Positions 1-7,652 of a DNA stretch of 64,000 bases are shown in pieces (position 1 is the first letter of the stretch; every line of letters starts with the position of its first letter). Below the pieces are notes generated by a model. The model had not been told where the DNA came from, searched no databases, and saw only the letters and a program-made list of their open reading frames with translations. This DNA comes from Crocinitomicaceae bacterium (lineage in GTDB: Bacteria; Bacteroidota; Bacteroidia; Flavobacteriales_D; Crocinitomicaceae): assembly GCA_022447665.1 (NCBI GenBank), contig JAKVAQ010000001.1:1-64000 (forward strand), in the 5' to 3' direction. Made by a program: the position numbers and the translations under genes.

Positions 1-1557
1 GATGAAATTACAGAGTCGGCAGGTGGAGATTCAGGATCACTCAAGTGGGCAGCTATTGAAGATGCAGCGGGATCAGAAGATAGGGTCAATAAAATTGCGG
101 CAGATGTCTTGAGCCATTTTAAGAATAGAACAGCAACCTTACCTGGTAAAGCCATGGTCGTGTGTATGTCTCGGCGTAATTGTGTCAAGATGTATGACGC
201 CTTAACCGCTCTGGAAGGATGTCCAGAAGTAGCTGTGATCATGACAGGAAATATCTCAAAAGATCCAACAGAATGGAATCCACACATCCGCACCAAAGAT
301 GCTATGGAGAGTATTAAGCAGCGCTTTAGAAAACCAGAAGACCCATTAGAGATAGTCATAGTAAGAGACATGTGGTTAACTGGATTTGATGCCCCTTGTA
401 TTCATACCATGTATGTAGATAAGGTGATGAAAGGCCACAATTTAATGCAAGCCATTACCCGCACCAATAGGGTGTTTAAGGATAAAAATTCAGGTTTAAT
501 TGTCGATTATATTGGGATAGGCGATCAGTTAAAAGATGCCACGAATAAATACACAGGTAGCGGAGGTGCAGGTAAACCAACCATAGATATTGAGCAAGCT
601 TTAGAGATGTTCTACAATCAGGTAGATACATGTAAAGCCTATCTATCTGAGGATATCGATTATTCTAATTGGCGGGCTTTGGGAGATGGCGATAAGATGT
701 TGTTGGTCAAAGCGGCATCCAATCATATTCTGAAGGATGACAAAGCATCAACATCCTTCTTAACTGAAGAAAAGAAGATGAGCGGATTGGTGGCAATCGT
801 CAAAAACCAACCAGAAAACATATCAGATCAAGTGGTGGATGTCTTATACATTCAACACATTGCCAAGGCGATTAGAAAGATCAAGTCTGTCAAATCGGAG
901 CGCAACCAACAAAGGGATCAAATCAAGGATATCATCTCTCGCAGTATTGAGTCAGATGAAATTGTGGATGTCTTTGCCATGGCAGGAATTGAGAAACCAG
1001 ATATCTCCATACTGAATGATGAATTTCTATTGGGCGCCAAAGAAGACAAAACAGGTCTAGCCATCAAAGTAGAGATGTTACGAAACATTCTCAAAGATGA
1101 AATCAAACTGAGGTTAAGAAAGAACATCAAATTCTACACCTCTTTAAAAGAAGAAATAGAAAAAGTGATTGACAGATACCACAGCAATGCAATAGATTCT
1201 TACACAACTATTTTAGAGCTAGTAGAACGCGCCAAAGACATGCAAACAGCAGATGTCCGAACCAAAGAACTTGGTTTGTCAGATGAAGAACTAGCATTCT
1301 ACGACATCTTATTTGCCAAGCAAGACATCATCAATGAAAAAGGAAAAATCCAAGACATTGTACATGGCGTGGTTAAAGCTGTAAAATCCAACCTCCAGTT
1401 AGATTGGACGAAAAAAGAAAACGCTAAAGCAGCAATTCGCTTAGCGGTCAAAAAAGAACTTAGAGGAAAAGTCACAATATCAGAACTAAATAAAATCCTT
1501 GCAGAAATCATGGACCAAGCTGAGGGTCAATACTCAGAATGGCCAGCTGCGGGGTAG
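1..1557 (+). CDS. hsdR: Type I restriction enzyme R subunit, C-terminal part (5' end outside window)
   Basis: The frame is open from base 1, so the gene begins before the window; about 518 residues are visible. HsdR is the ATP-dependent translocase and endonuclease subunit of a type I restriction complex and works with HsdM and HsdS. The visible part starts in the second RecA-like helicase domain: the stretch around residues 120-135 contains DMWLTGFDAP (motif V region) and is followed by the MYVDK..KGHNLMQAITRTNR segment (motif VI region), which is highly typical of HsdR. The remaining 300 residues are the helical C-terminal region (DUF3387-like) that contacts the methylase core. The nuclease domain and helicase motifs I-III must lie upstream. 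HsdM and HsdS are not in this window. The C-terminus looks complete. Confidence 0.93.
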   Translation, partial: DEITESAGGDSGSLKWAAIEDAAGSEDRVNKIAADVLSHFKNRTATLPGKAMVVCMSRRNCVKMYDALTALEGCPEVAVIMTGNISKDPTEWNPHIRTKDAMESIKQRFRKPEDPLEIVIVRDMWLTGFDAPCIHTMYVDKVMKGHNLMQAITRTNRVFKDKNSGLIVDYIGIGDQLKDATNKYTGSGGAGKPTIDIEQALEMFYNQVDTCKAYLSEDIDYSNWRALGDGDKMLLVKAASNHILKDDKASTSFLTEEKKMSGLVAIVKNQPENISDQVVDVLYIQHIAKAIRKIKSVKSERNQQRDQIKDIISRSIESDEIVDVFAMAGIEKPDISILNDEFLLGAKEDKTGLAIKVEMLRNILKDEIKLRLRKNIKFYTSLKEEIEKVIDRYHSNAIDSYTTILELVERAKDMQTADVRTKELGLSDEELAFYDILFAKQDIINEKGKIQDIVHGVVKAVKSNLQLDWTKKENAKAAIRLAVKKELRGKVTISELNKILAEIMDQAEGQYSEWPAAG

Positions 1558-1564
1558 AAACATT

Positions 1565-1666
1565 ATGGGATATTTCTTGGACAGAGACGAACTTATTAAA
1601 GAATTGTACAAAGTTCTTGGTGAAGCAAAGCGTGAACTATTTATAGTTTCACCAGCTGCGCAGTAG
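1565..1666 (+). pseudogene. Remnant of a PLD-like domain gene (33 codons)
   Basis: Seven bases after hsdR an ATG opens 33 codons ending RELFIVSPAAQ-stop. The segment LIKELYKVLGEAKRELFIVSP resembles the first strand and helix of phospholipase-D-like nuclease domains that often accompany restriction systems, where the IVSP strand is followed by a long domain. Here it stops inside a short inverted repeat, and the following 200 bases show no continuation in any frame. I infer a gene cut short by a rearrangement at about 1655-1670. It could also be an unrelated small ORF. Confidence 0.4.
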
Positions 1667-1680
1667 CTGAGCTGCTGCGC
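1658..1680. repeat. Short perfect-stem inverted repeat
   Basis: GCGCAGTAGC and GCTGCTGCGC form a 10-bp stem (one G-T pair) around a TGA loop. It overlaps the stop of the truncated PLD-like ORF and marks the point where coding sequence ends. There is no T-run, so it is a poor intrinsic terminator. It may be a repeat end or a rearrangement junction. The 200 bases from here to the next gene are GC-richer than the surroundings and hold nothing I can name. Confidence 0.5.
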
Positions 1681-1878
1681 CATTAATCAATCCAAAGAAG
1701 CTTAACATTAGCAAAATTTCCCACTCCTCACAAAGGCGGTATCGTGCTTTGAAAGCGCCAAGCTAGAAAAACGCAAAGCAAACGTGGCGCGCCAGCAAAC
1801 GCTTTGGTGCAGTATTTTTTCTTTGGCGGTGAAAAGTACATTTAGCCGGCGGGAGGACTAGGTGGCCAAAAAACAAAC

Positions 1879-2898
1879 CTACACCCCCTGCAAAACCCTT
1901 CGATAACTTCCATGCCGTATCCCCAATTGGTTTTTGAGCAATTGAAAATTCCGGATGAAATCGGGGTGTGAAATGGTAAGGTATTCTTTTAATCTTTTGT
2001 CCTGAGTGTAGTCCCAGCGATGGTCGCGGCCAATAAGTGAGTCGGCCAAGTGCATGTATAATTCTGTGGTATAACCATCGGCATTGGAATTCATATTAGG
2101 CAGGGTTTTTAATATCCACTCCATGGCTTTCCAAGAAGGTTGGCCAAACCAATGTCCTGTGGCATTGCGCGGGGTGTACCCACTACCATGGGTATATACA
2201 GACTTATTATAGGCATGGAGCCTTTTAGGCTTTAAAGAAGAAAGCAATAAATTACCCGTACTCGGATGGCTCACTGCTGTACCTATTTTATTTGCCCCAA
2301 CAGCCACGAGCGGCCCAATTCCTTTTTTACCTTTTCCGTAAGGATAATAGGGAGGCCTAGGTACTTGTTCTTCGGTAACCCAGCGCAAAGGCGAACGCAC
2401 GGGTATTTTTGCCGGCTTCGCCATTTCGTTTACAATACCTAAAAATGAAGGGCTCCAAAAGTGAATGTTTTGGTGCGAAGAAATGGCATCTATTTTATGG
2501 GCATCGCCTAAATAGTTCACCAAGGACTGGAATTGCGCTAAAAGCTCGGCTCGCATTATGGGCATTGAAGTAGCGGCGTGCTTATAGAGGTTTAATCCCT
2601 TGTAGGTGTAATAAGCAACGGCAGGGTCGTGAGGGTGAATGCCATAAGTATGCTTAAAACTCGCTGGCATTTGCAACATGGCCGGCCCCCACGTGGTATT
2701 GAGGTGTAAACCTATTCCGCAATTATTTCCACTGGCGTTTATTACCTGGCGCAAGGCATCGAGCTCTTGCCGTGAAACTAAGTTCATCATCACATGCACG
2801 GAAGTGATGATTCCGGCCTTAACACCGTTGCGTATGGCGTTATTGCAACTTGGGTTTAAGCCGTAATCGTCGGCAGTTATTATGAGACCTGGGTTCAT
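1879..2898 (-). CDS. ChbG/YdjC-family carbohydrate deacetylase
   Basis: A 339-residue protein of the ChbG/YdjC family (PF04794-like), metal-dependent deacetylases that remove one acetyl group from N-acetylated oligosaccharides. Near the N-terminus IITADDYGLN carries the paired metal-site aspartates (D10, D11); GIGLHLN (H65) and ISSHQNIH (H142, H146) match the family's histidine motifs, although the usual DgHqHvH is altered to SSHQNIH. The segment from about residue 190 to 260 is not typical and may reflect a divergent substrate. No signal peptide, so probably cytoplasmic. Base composition is higher in GC than most genes in the window, which may indicate transfer. Single gene with repeats on its upstream side. 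Confidence 0.75.
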   Translation of the reverse strand: MNPGLIITADDYGLNPSCNNAIRNGVKAGIITSVHVMMNLVSRQELDALRQVINASGNNCGIGLHLNTTWGPAMLQMPASFKHTYGIHPHDPAVAYYTYKGLNLYKHAATSMPIMRAELLAQFQSLVNYLGDAHKIDAISSHQNIHFWSPSFLGIVNEMAKPAKIPVRSPLRWVTEEQVPRPPYYPYGKGKKGIGPLVAVGANKIGTAVSHPSTGNLLLSSLKPKRLHAYNKSVYTHGSGYTPRNATGHWFGQPSWKAMEWILKTLPNMNSNADGYTTELYMHLADSLIGRDHRWDYTQDKRLKEYLTISHPDFIRNFQLLKNQLGIRHGSYRRVLQGV

Positions 2899-2946
2899 CT
2901 CTTAAATATAGCAAAACGCTAATTTTTAGTCGTTCATCCCAAATCT

Positions 2947-3082
2947 AGGTTTGTTCGAGTGATTATGCGAGACCGTCGTCGAGTATAATTGTATCGAGAA
3001 CACTCCGGGCGGTGAGCATTACTCCTAATTCGGCATGTTCTCGATACAACCCCTCGTCCCTCGGGCCCACTCGAACAAACCT
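2947..3082. repeat. Palindromic repeat, full copy A (nested inverted repeat)
   Basis: The outer arms AGGTTTGTTCGAGTG (2947-2961) and CACTCGAACAAACCT (3068-3082) are exact reverse complements. Inside lie TTGTATCGAGAACA (2989-3002) and TGTTCTCGATACAA (3036-3049), also exact complements. The transcript would fold into a long two-tier hairpin. A second full copy lies at 8486-8616 and right-half copies at 7108-7154 and 7656-7702. It carries no ORF. It is probably a non-autonomous palindromic element or REP/BIME-like repeat. Confidence 0.85.
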
Positions 3083-3275
3083 TGAGTCTAGTCAAGATTT
3101 AAAGACCTCCCCTTCACAAGGCGACGTGTTGAGCTTGTCGAAGTAGGAGGTACCCAGAGGGTGGAGGGGTACCAGAATACTCGGTGCCCAGAGGGCGGAG
3201 GGGTTTTAACCACAGCTACCCGAGGATCGAAGGCATTATCCTTAGAAAGATTATCCTTAAATGCCGGCACTTTAA
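3083..3275. repeat. Right flank of palindrome A shared with other repeat copies
   Basis: After the palindrome the sequence continues with a block related to the flank of copies C and D: a TCTAGT.AAGATTTAAA segment, CTCCCCT, a GGCG.CGTG.TGAGC..GTCGAAGTAGGAGGT segment and a GAGGGGT run, then a block with AAGGCATTATCCTTAG and GCCGGCAC that recurs near 7297-7325 and 12345-12385. The repeat unit is therefore a mosaic several hundred bases long. A 60-codon antisense ORF here is an artefact of the repeat. Confidence 0.65.
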
Positions 3276-3321
3276 CCGTAGTGTGTCTATCTTAAAAGAC
3301 TTAATAAGAAACACTACTTAA

Positions 3322-3500
3322 TATTATGAATATTTCAGAAGATGTAAGGCATATAATCTTGGCTTACCCTTCGATTCTATTTTTGGAAATAAACATGATT
3401 TTTTGGAGGCAAATGGAAAAATGATAACTTTAAAGATAGGCCTCCTTTAAGAAAAAAAGTTAGTGAAAGTATTGAACACATTTTAAAAAATTATGATTAA
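3322..3500 (+). pseudogene. Possible degraded gene remnant, frameshifted
   Basis: From 3322 one frame reads YYEYFRRCKAYNLGLPFDS followed by IFGNKHDFLEANGK, then ends at 3450; a second frame continues the same protein-like character from about 3405 to a stop at 3498-3500 with KNDNFKDRPPLRKKVSESIE and so on. No start codon is evident. The two halves read smoothly if one frameshift near the A-run at 3416-3422 is assumed. I do not recognise the family. The last bases overlap the start of the next gene. Confidence 0.3.
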
Positions 3501-3909
3501 AAATCTTCTTTTAGCTCTAATATTATGGGGCAACTTGAGCCAAGTTTATGCCCAAGATAATTTTTCTTTTGAAGTACTTGAGGCTAGCGATACTATTATA
3601 GATAATACCAAAAATATAAAGGTGAAAATCACATTTTCAACAGTAGATGGCGCTATTCATTACCCAGAAATTTTGGTGTATAATAAAAAGAAAGAAAAAC
3701 AAGTATATACCACTGGTCTAATGAGTTATGTCCATGTTTTGGATATGTCTTATTCCTTTTTTATCCCAAAAAGACTCTTTAAACTCAAGAAATATAGGGT
3801 AAAGCTAAAATGCGCGCTTAATACTAGTTCATCTAAAAGAATACAGGCCACCTATGAATTTGAGTTTAAACAATTGCATAAGTCTATCAAGTCTCTTTTA
3901 AAGGGATAA
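3493..3909 (+). CDS. Secreted protein of unknown function (138 aa)
   Basis: A 138-residue protein with a clear signal peptide (charged MIK, hydrophobic LLLALILWG, cleavage after VYA). The mature part is rich in alternating polar and hydrophobic residues (IKVKITFSTVDG, PEILVYNKKK, YRVKLKCAL), which suggests an all-beta, perhaps immunoglobulin-like, fold. It has one cysteine and no recognisable motif. It lies 245 bases upstream of the candidate RiPP precursor on the same strand; that gap holds no gene I can support. Whether it belongs to the same transcription unit is uncertain. It is not recognised as a known family. Confidence 0.65.
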   Translation: MIKNLLLALILWGNLSQVYAQDNFSFEVLEASDTIIDNTKNIKVKITFSTVDGAIHYPEILVYNKKKEKQVYTTGLMSYVHVLDMSYSFFIPKRLFKLKKYRVKLKCALNTSSSKRIQATYEFEFKQLHKSIKSLLKG

Positions 3910-4154
3910 TTGCGCAGAGCAAGAATTATCTCGAAGGCTTTGTTCTTAGATATAATGAGCTAAATACGGGCACTTCAAGACAGCAATCCGCGACAATCTC
4001 CGATCTCCTTCTAACAATATACAAAGCTGCCTTAGAAGAAAAAGCGTATTTTTCACAATTTTAGATTGGTACCAAAAATGTATGTAACTTATTAAGCCTA
4101 TATCGTTACTTCTATGGCATGATAATTGTAATTTGCTATTTAAACTATAATTCT

Positions 4155-4445
4155 ATGAAATTCAAAAAATCTTTCATCTTTGGTACAAGCTTTCTTTTGA
4201 GCTCAGCAGCAGTGGCTAATTCTAATAATTTATTTGAAACTACCGAACTTGGTAACTCAGAAACAATTAAGGAATCTATTGTGGCTTCTAACAATTTAAA
4301 TTCTTCTTGTGATTTAACAGTTTTAGCACCATTAGAATTATGTTGCGCTTACGGAAATCCTAGAGACTTCAAGAAACAAAGTAGAAAATGGAAACGCGCT
4401 GCTAGAAAACAGAAAAGAATAGATAGAAGAAACGCTAGAAAATAG
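4155..4445 (+). CDS. Candidate MNIO-modified RiPP precursor, secreted, C...CC core and basic tail
   Basis: A 96-residue protein. The ATG at 4155 is preferred to an ATG at 4119 because it gives a proper signal peptide (MKFKKSFIFGTSFLLSSAAVA, cleavage after A21). The mature region has an acidic/polar linker (22-50), then three cysteines, C52, C63 and C64, in the stretch SCDLTVLAPLELCCAYGNP, and then a very basic tail (73-96, 14 of 24 residues Lys or Arg). Three bases separate its stop from the MNIO gene. Known MNIO precursors (bufferin type) are also small, carry Sec-type signal peptides used as leader, and are modified on cysteines; that is family knowledge. I infer that C52/C63/C64 are the modified residues. 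The basic tail could bind nucleic acid, membranes or a partner. I do not recognise a named precursor family, so the role is inferred from operon position. Confidence 0.65.
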   Translation: MKFKKSFIFGTSFLLSSAAVANSNNLFETTELGNSETIKESIVASNNLNSSCDLTVLAPLELCCAYGNPRDFKKQSRKWKRAARKQKRIDRRNARK

Positions 4446-4448
4446 TCT

Positions 4449-5252
4449 ATGGGAATATCTGTTGGATTAGGACTTCGGCGTGAAATAACAGAAGCACTTC
4501 TCCATCTCGAAAATCAAAAGCCTGCATTTTTAGAAGTTGCTCCAGAAAACTGGATGGAAATTGGTGGGTATTGGGGTAATCTATTCCATCAAATTTCTGA
4601 AAAATTTGAACTTACAGCGCATGGGTTATCTTTATCCATTGGTGCTAAGGATGAATTAAATATTCCCTTTTTAAAACGTCTAAAATCATTCTTAGACGAA
4701 TATTCAATCTCATTGTATAGTGAGCACCTGGCGTTTTCTACAATGAATAACGCCCATTTGTATGAATCTTTACCTGTAGCTTTCACTGATGAATCGGTAA
4801 AACACATTTCTACGCGTGTTAAGCAGGTTCAAGAAATTCTTGAAAGAAAAGTTATCCTTGAAAATGTAGTTTATTATACGCTTATAGATCAAGAACTATC
4901 TGAGTTAGATTTTTATAACGCAGTAGCTTCCGAAGCGGATTGTGAAATTCTGCTGGACTTCAACAATGTATTCGTAAATGGCAAAAACTTTAATTACGAT
5001 CCTTACGAATTCATCTCAAAAATAGATACTTCCAAAGTTTCTTACCTACATGTGGGGGGGCACCAAGAACAAAATGACGGGCTATTACTTGATGCTCATA
5101 ATAACCCAATAAAACAGGAGGTGCTTGATTTGATTAGAAAAACAAAACACAATTTCAACGCTGATAAGCTACTATTTGAAAGAGATGCGAATCTGGATGA
5201 TTTGAATGAACTTTTAGCAGAAATTAAACGCATAGAAAAATCACTTGAGTAG
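4449..5252 (+). CDS. DUF692-family multinuclear non-heme iron oxidase (MNIO, BufB/MbnB/TglH-like)
   Basis: A 267-residue TIM-barrel protein of the DUF692 family. Family members bind two or three iron ions and oxidise cysteines in ribosomal peptides (MbnB in methanobactin, TglH, BufB, ChrH). Diagnostic segments in order: GLGLR (6-10), FLEVAPENWM (27-36), TAHGLSLSIG (56-65, H58), YSEHLAFS (90-97, E92/H93), ILENVVYY (136-143, E138), LLDFNNVFVN (168-177, D170), YLHVGGH (199-205, H201/H205), DAH (215-217) and LLFERD (241-246, E244). These histidines, acids and asparagines lie where the family's iron ligands occur. The length is close to the usual 270-290. It sits between the candidate precursor (3-bp gap) and the partner protein (8-bp overlap), the normal arrangement for a precursor-MNIO-partner trio. 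Confidence 0.88.
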   Translation: MGISVGLGLRREITEALLHLENQKPAFLEVAPENWMEIGGYWGNLFHQISEKFELTAHGLSLSIGAKDELNIPFLKRLKSFLDEYSISLYSEHLAFSTMNNAHLYESLPVAFTDESVKHISTRVKQVQEILERKVILENVVYYTLIDQELSELDFYNAVASEADCEILLDFNNVFVNGKNFNYDPYEFISKIDTSKVSYLHVGGHQEQNDGLLLDAHNNPIKQEVLDLIRKTKHNFNADKLLFERDANLDDLNELLAEIKRIEKSLE

Positions 5253-5976
5253 TCGCAATAAACATATTGATAAATCTGAAGCGCTTGCCTTATTTAGTCA
5301 GGGAGATGAAAGTGTACTCGAAAACTTAAAAGACCTCCATAATATTGATGTTTATCGTGAAATGGTGCAAAGAAATTTCCATTTACATCTATCAAAATCC
5401 TTTGGTCTAAGTAAAGCTGCAATTCAAGGAACGAAATGGGAAAGCCTCGTCAATGACTTTATTCAACATGGCCAGCCTAAGTCAAAATTATTTTGGCAAA
5501 TGCCGGGGGAGTTTCTTGAATTCGCATCAGCTAAAATAGAACATTGGCAAGCCGATTTAATGAAATTTGAATGGAGCCAAGTACAACTGTATTTCGCACC
5601 TGATTATAACAGAAAAGGAACCAAACCTTTTTCTTATCACCCGAGCCACATTGCTGAATTACATGATGAATGGTCTATCCTTAATTTTGAATATCCAGTG
5701 TATAAAATTAAATGGGAAGACTTAGAGCAACATAAAGGAAATTATTTCTTACTCCAATTTAGAAATCAAAATACGTTCGAAATTGAAAATATTGAGTTGA
5801 ATATATTCTTGAAAGAACTCATGTTAAATTTATCTACTCAACAATTCAACCTTGCACAAACCTTGACGGAGACATTGACAAAGTTTAATACGTCAATTAG
5901 TCCTCAGATTAATGAGCAATACCAAAATTTCATTCACCTCTTAACACAAAAAAACATCATAGTAGGTTTGCTATAG
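5245..5976 (+). CDS. MNIO partner protein, DUF2063-like (BufC/ChrI type)
   Basis: A 243-residue protein. Its N-terminal half has the hallmark of DUF2063-type MNIO partners: YREMVQRNFHLHLSKSFGLS, then WESLVNDFIQ, a P/S-rich turn, LFWQMPGEFLEFA, and then the FEWSQVQLYFAP segment. In characterised systems such proteins bind the leader peptide and deliver the precursor to the iron oxidase. The start is a TTG at 5245 that overlaps the MNIO stop by 8 bases; the next in-frame ATG is 38 codons on and would remove the family motif, so TTG with translational coupling is preferred. It is predicted cytoplasmic. The C-terminal half (about 130-243) is less conserved and probably beta-rich. Confidence 0.75.
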   Translation: MSSRNKHIDKSEALALFSQGDESVLENLKDLHNIDVYREMVQRNFHLHLSKSFGLSKAAIQGTKWESLVNDFIQHGQPKSKLFWQMPGEFLEFASAKIEHWQADLMKFEWSQVQLYFAPDYNRKGTKPFSYHPSHIAELHDEWSILNFEYPVYKIKWEDLEQHKGNYFLLQFRNQNTFEIENIELNIFLKELMLNLSTQQFNLAQTLTETLTKFNTSISPQINEQYQNFIHLLTQKNIIVGLL

Positions 5977-5991
5977 CCTAATCCTCTTCGT

Positions 5992-6837
5992 ATGAAAACA
6001 TCCTTATTTTTATTCAGTCTTTTATGCTTTGGCTCTCAAATATTTGCTCAACAAAAATGGATTTCTGACGTCCAAATAGAGCAGAATGGAAAAATAATTT
6101 CTGCTAAAAAAGGCGTTGTGAATATTAATCAAACTCCTTTTAGTTTTATCCTCAATACGCGTTTAAATAATCAAGGCGTTTATTTAGGAATTTTATCGTT
6201 TACCGAAGATGACACAATTCCAGAAGAAAAATACACTAACGCAAGTATTGGCGGTGCTTTCAGCTATGGCTCAAAAGATAATATTCTATATGTATGGAAA
6301 GAAAAAAGAATAACATATCTTCCTTATGAAAATGATTCCATGCACTGTTTTGATAGTACATCTTACAAAGGGAAATGGCTAACTGGATATTACCATGTTG
6401 ATGAGATTTCTACACAAAACGAATATTCAAAAATTGAAGATTATAAAGACAGCATACTCTTTTGTTACATCGCCGCATTGATTCCGAATAAATCAGGAGG
6501 CCATCATGTGTTGGATGAATTTGTCTTAGAAATTCATATGCACCCACAATCCATAGCGCCAAACCAAGTTAAGGGCAAAACTTTTAGTGAGCCTTCAGGT
6601 GAATTTGAAGAAGGATGCGAAGGATGCGGTAATGGCGCATATTTTCAGTTTTCAAAAGACGGAAACACATTAGAATATCTCTTATCTGGTTCTGACATAA
6701 TATCTTTTGGTTACTATAAACAAGAAGGTAACCAGGTATATATTCTTGAAACCGAATATTCGTTCACTATCTCCGAAGACGGCACCATCCTATCAGATAA
6801 TTTGTATGAAAATATCACCTACAGGATAGAGGAATAA
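5992..6837 (+). CDS. Secreted protein of unknown function with a CxxC motif, last gene of the MNIO operon
   Basis: A 281-residue protein with a signal peptide (MKTSLFLFSLLCFGSQIFA). It starts 15 bases after the partner gene, so it is probably co-transcribed. The mature protein looks beta-rich. Around residues 199-210 it holds GEFEEGCEGCGNGAYF, a CxxC within a Glu/Gly context, and an isolated cysteine occurs near residue 119. The CxxC could bind metal, form a disulfide, or be an additional MNIO target, since Glu-Gly-Cys contexts are typical of some MNIO substrates. All of that is inference; I recognise no family. It could also be a periplasmic acceptor or effector that works with the modified peptide. 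Confidence 0.6.
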   Translation: MKTSLFLFSLLCFGSQIFAQQKWISDVQIEQNGKIISAKKGVVNINQTPFSFILNTRLNNQGVYLGILSFTEDDTIPEEKYTNASIGGAFSYGSKDNILYVWKEKRITYLPYENDSMHCFDSTSYKGKWLTGYYHVDEISTQNEYSKIEDYKDSILFCYIAALIPNKSGGHHVLDEFVLEIHMHPQSIAPNQVKGKTFSEPSGEFEEGCEGCGNGAYFQFSKDGNTLEYLLSGSDIISFGYYKQEGNQVYILETEYSFTISEDGTILSDNLYENITYRIEE

Positions 6838-6935
6838 GATTACTGTTGTTTATGGAGAAGTATTGTGCACAATGCCACTCAATCCCGGCACTGGCGCCAC
6901 CGCTATAGCTTCATGCGCACACGGTCGAGACACCA

Positions 6936-6987
6936 CTCAGTTTCGCTTACTCCAACTTTATCAGATGGTGCTCGATCTCTCAGTGTT
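6936..6987. repeat. Partial copy of stem-loop repeat family
   Basis: Starts CTCAGTTTCGCTTACTCCAAC, continues TTTATCAGATGGTGCTCGAT and ends CTCTCAGTGTTC. It matches the ends of the copies at 7331-7405 and 20134-20208 but lacks their central hairpin segment (CAATCCTTCACG.GCAGTGC.CG), so it looks like an internally deleted copy. Confidence 0.65.
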
Positions 6988-7104
6988 CTTCATTCTGCAA
7001 AAAAAACATAAGTTTTTTCTTTAAGTAACCGTACCAACTTTAAAAAAATTAAAGGTCACTGAGCCTGTCGAAGTGCCGACTAATCAGCAATTTTTCTAAT
7101 TACT

Positions 7105-7227
7105 GAATGTTCTCGATACACCACCTCGTTCTTCGATGCCACTCGAACAAACCTCAATTCTAGTTAAGATTTAAACTCCTCCCCTGATTTAGGCGCCGTG
7201 CTGAGCGAAGTCGAAGTAGGAGGTCCC
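7105..7227. repeat. 123-bp direct repeat, copy C (right half of palindrome plus flank)
   Basis: Begins GAATGTTCTCGATACACCAC and ends GAAGTAGGAGGTCCC. It matches 7653-7775 with one difference seen by eye (CTCGTTCTTC here, CTCATTCTTC there). It contains the right arms of palindrome copies A and B (TGTTCTCGATACA, CACTCGAACAAACCT) but not the left arms. Confidence 0.85.
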
Positions 7228-7330
7228 TGAAAGGGAGAGGGGTAATCAACCACAAGATGGTGCCTGAGGGATTCGAGGAACGAGAATTGTCTCGAAGGCA
7301 TTATCCTTAGTAAGCCGGCACTTCGAGACA

Positions 7331-7405
7331 CTCAGTTTCGCTCTATCCATCTTTATCAGACGGCGCTCAATCCTTCACGAGCAGTGCTCGTTCTCTCAGC
7401 GACCT
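7331..7405. repeat. Stem-loop repeat family, full copy
   Basis: A 75-bp unit from CTCAGTTTCGCT to CTCTCAGCGACCT. Its centre is a 7-bp perfect stem, ACGAGCA-G-TGCTCGT (7377-7391). The copy at 20134-20208 has the same layout, and its stem is ACGGGCA-G-TGCCCGT, that is, an A-T pair replaced by G-C on both arms. Confidence 0.8.
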
Positions 7406-7652
7406 ACACTTTTACACTTTCTTTGCATACTTCTAAACCGGCACTTCGACAGGCTCAGCGACCTAACATTTTTGTCATAATTATCATTTGTAGCACGTAG
7501 CGCTTCCCTCTTTGGAGAGAAGAGAAAGCACTGCTTTCGAAGACCAAACGTTTAGAGCCGGGAGAGGGAGAGGACCCTAATTCTTACATAAATCAACACC
7601 TCCCCCTTGAATCCCCCTCCAAAGGGAGAAAACAAATCATCCTAAAAACCAG

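Noticed and set aside
3088-3270. 60-codon minus-strand ORF
   Set aside because: It is wholly within the repeat flank shared by several intergenic copies.
4119-4154. Upstream ATG of the candidate RiPP precursor
   Set aside because: It would put 12 residues before a perfect signal peptide; the ATG at 4155 is the better start.
4449-5252. MNIO protein as a xylose-isomerase-like sugar enzyme
   Set aside because: The HGLSLSIG, SEHLAFS and HVGGH motifs and the DUF2063-like neighbour fit DUF692 better than sugar isomerases.
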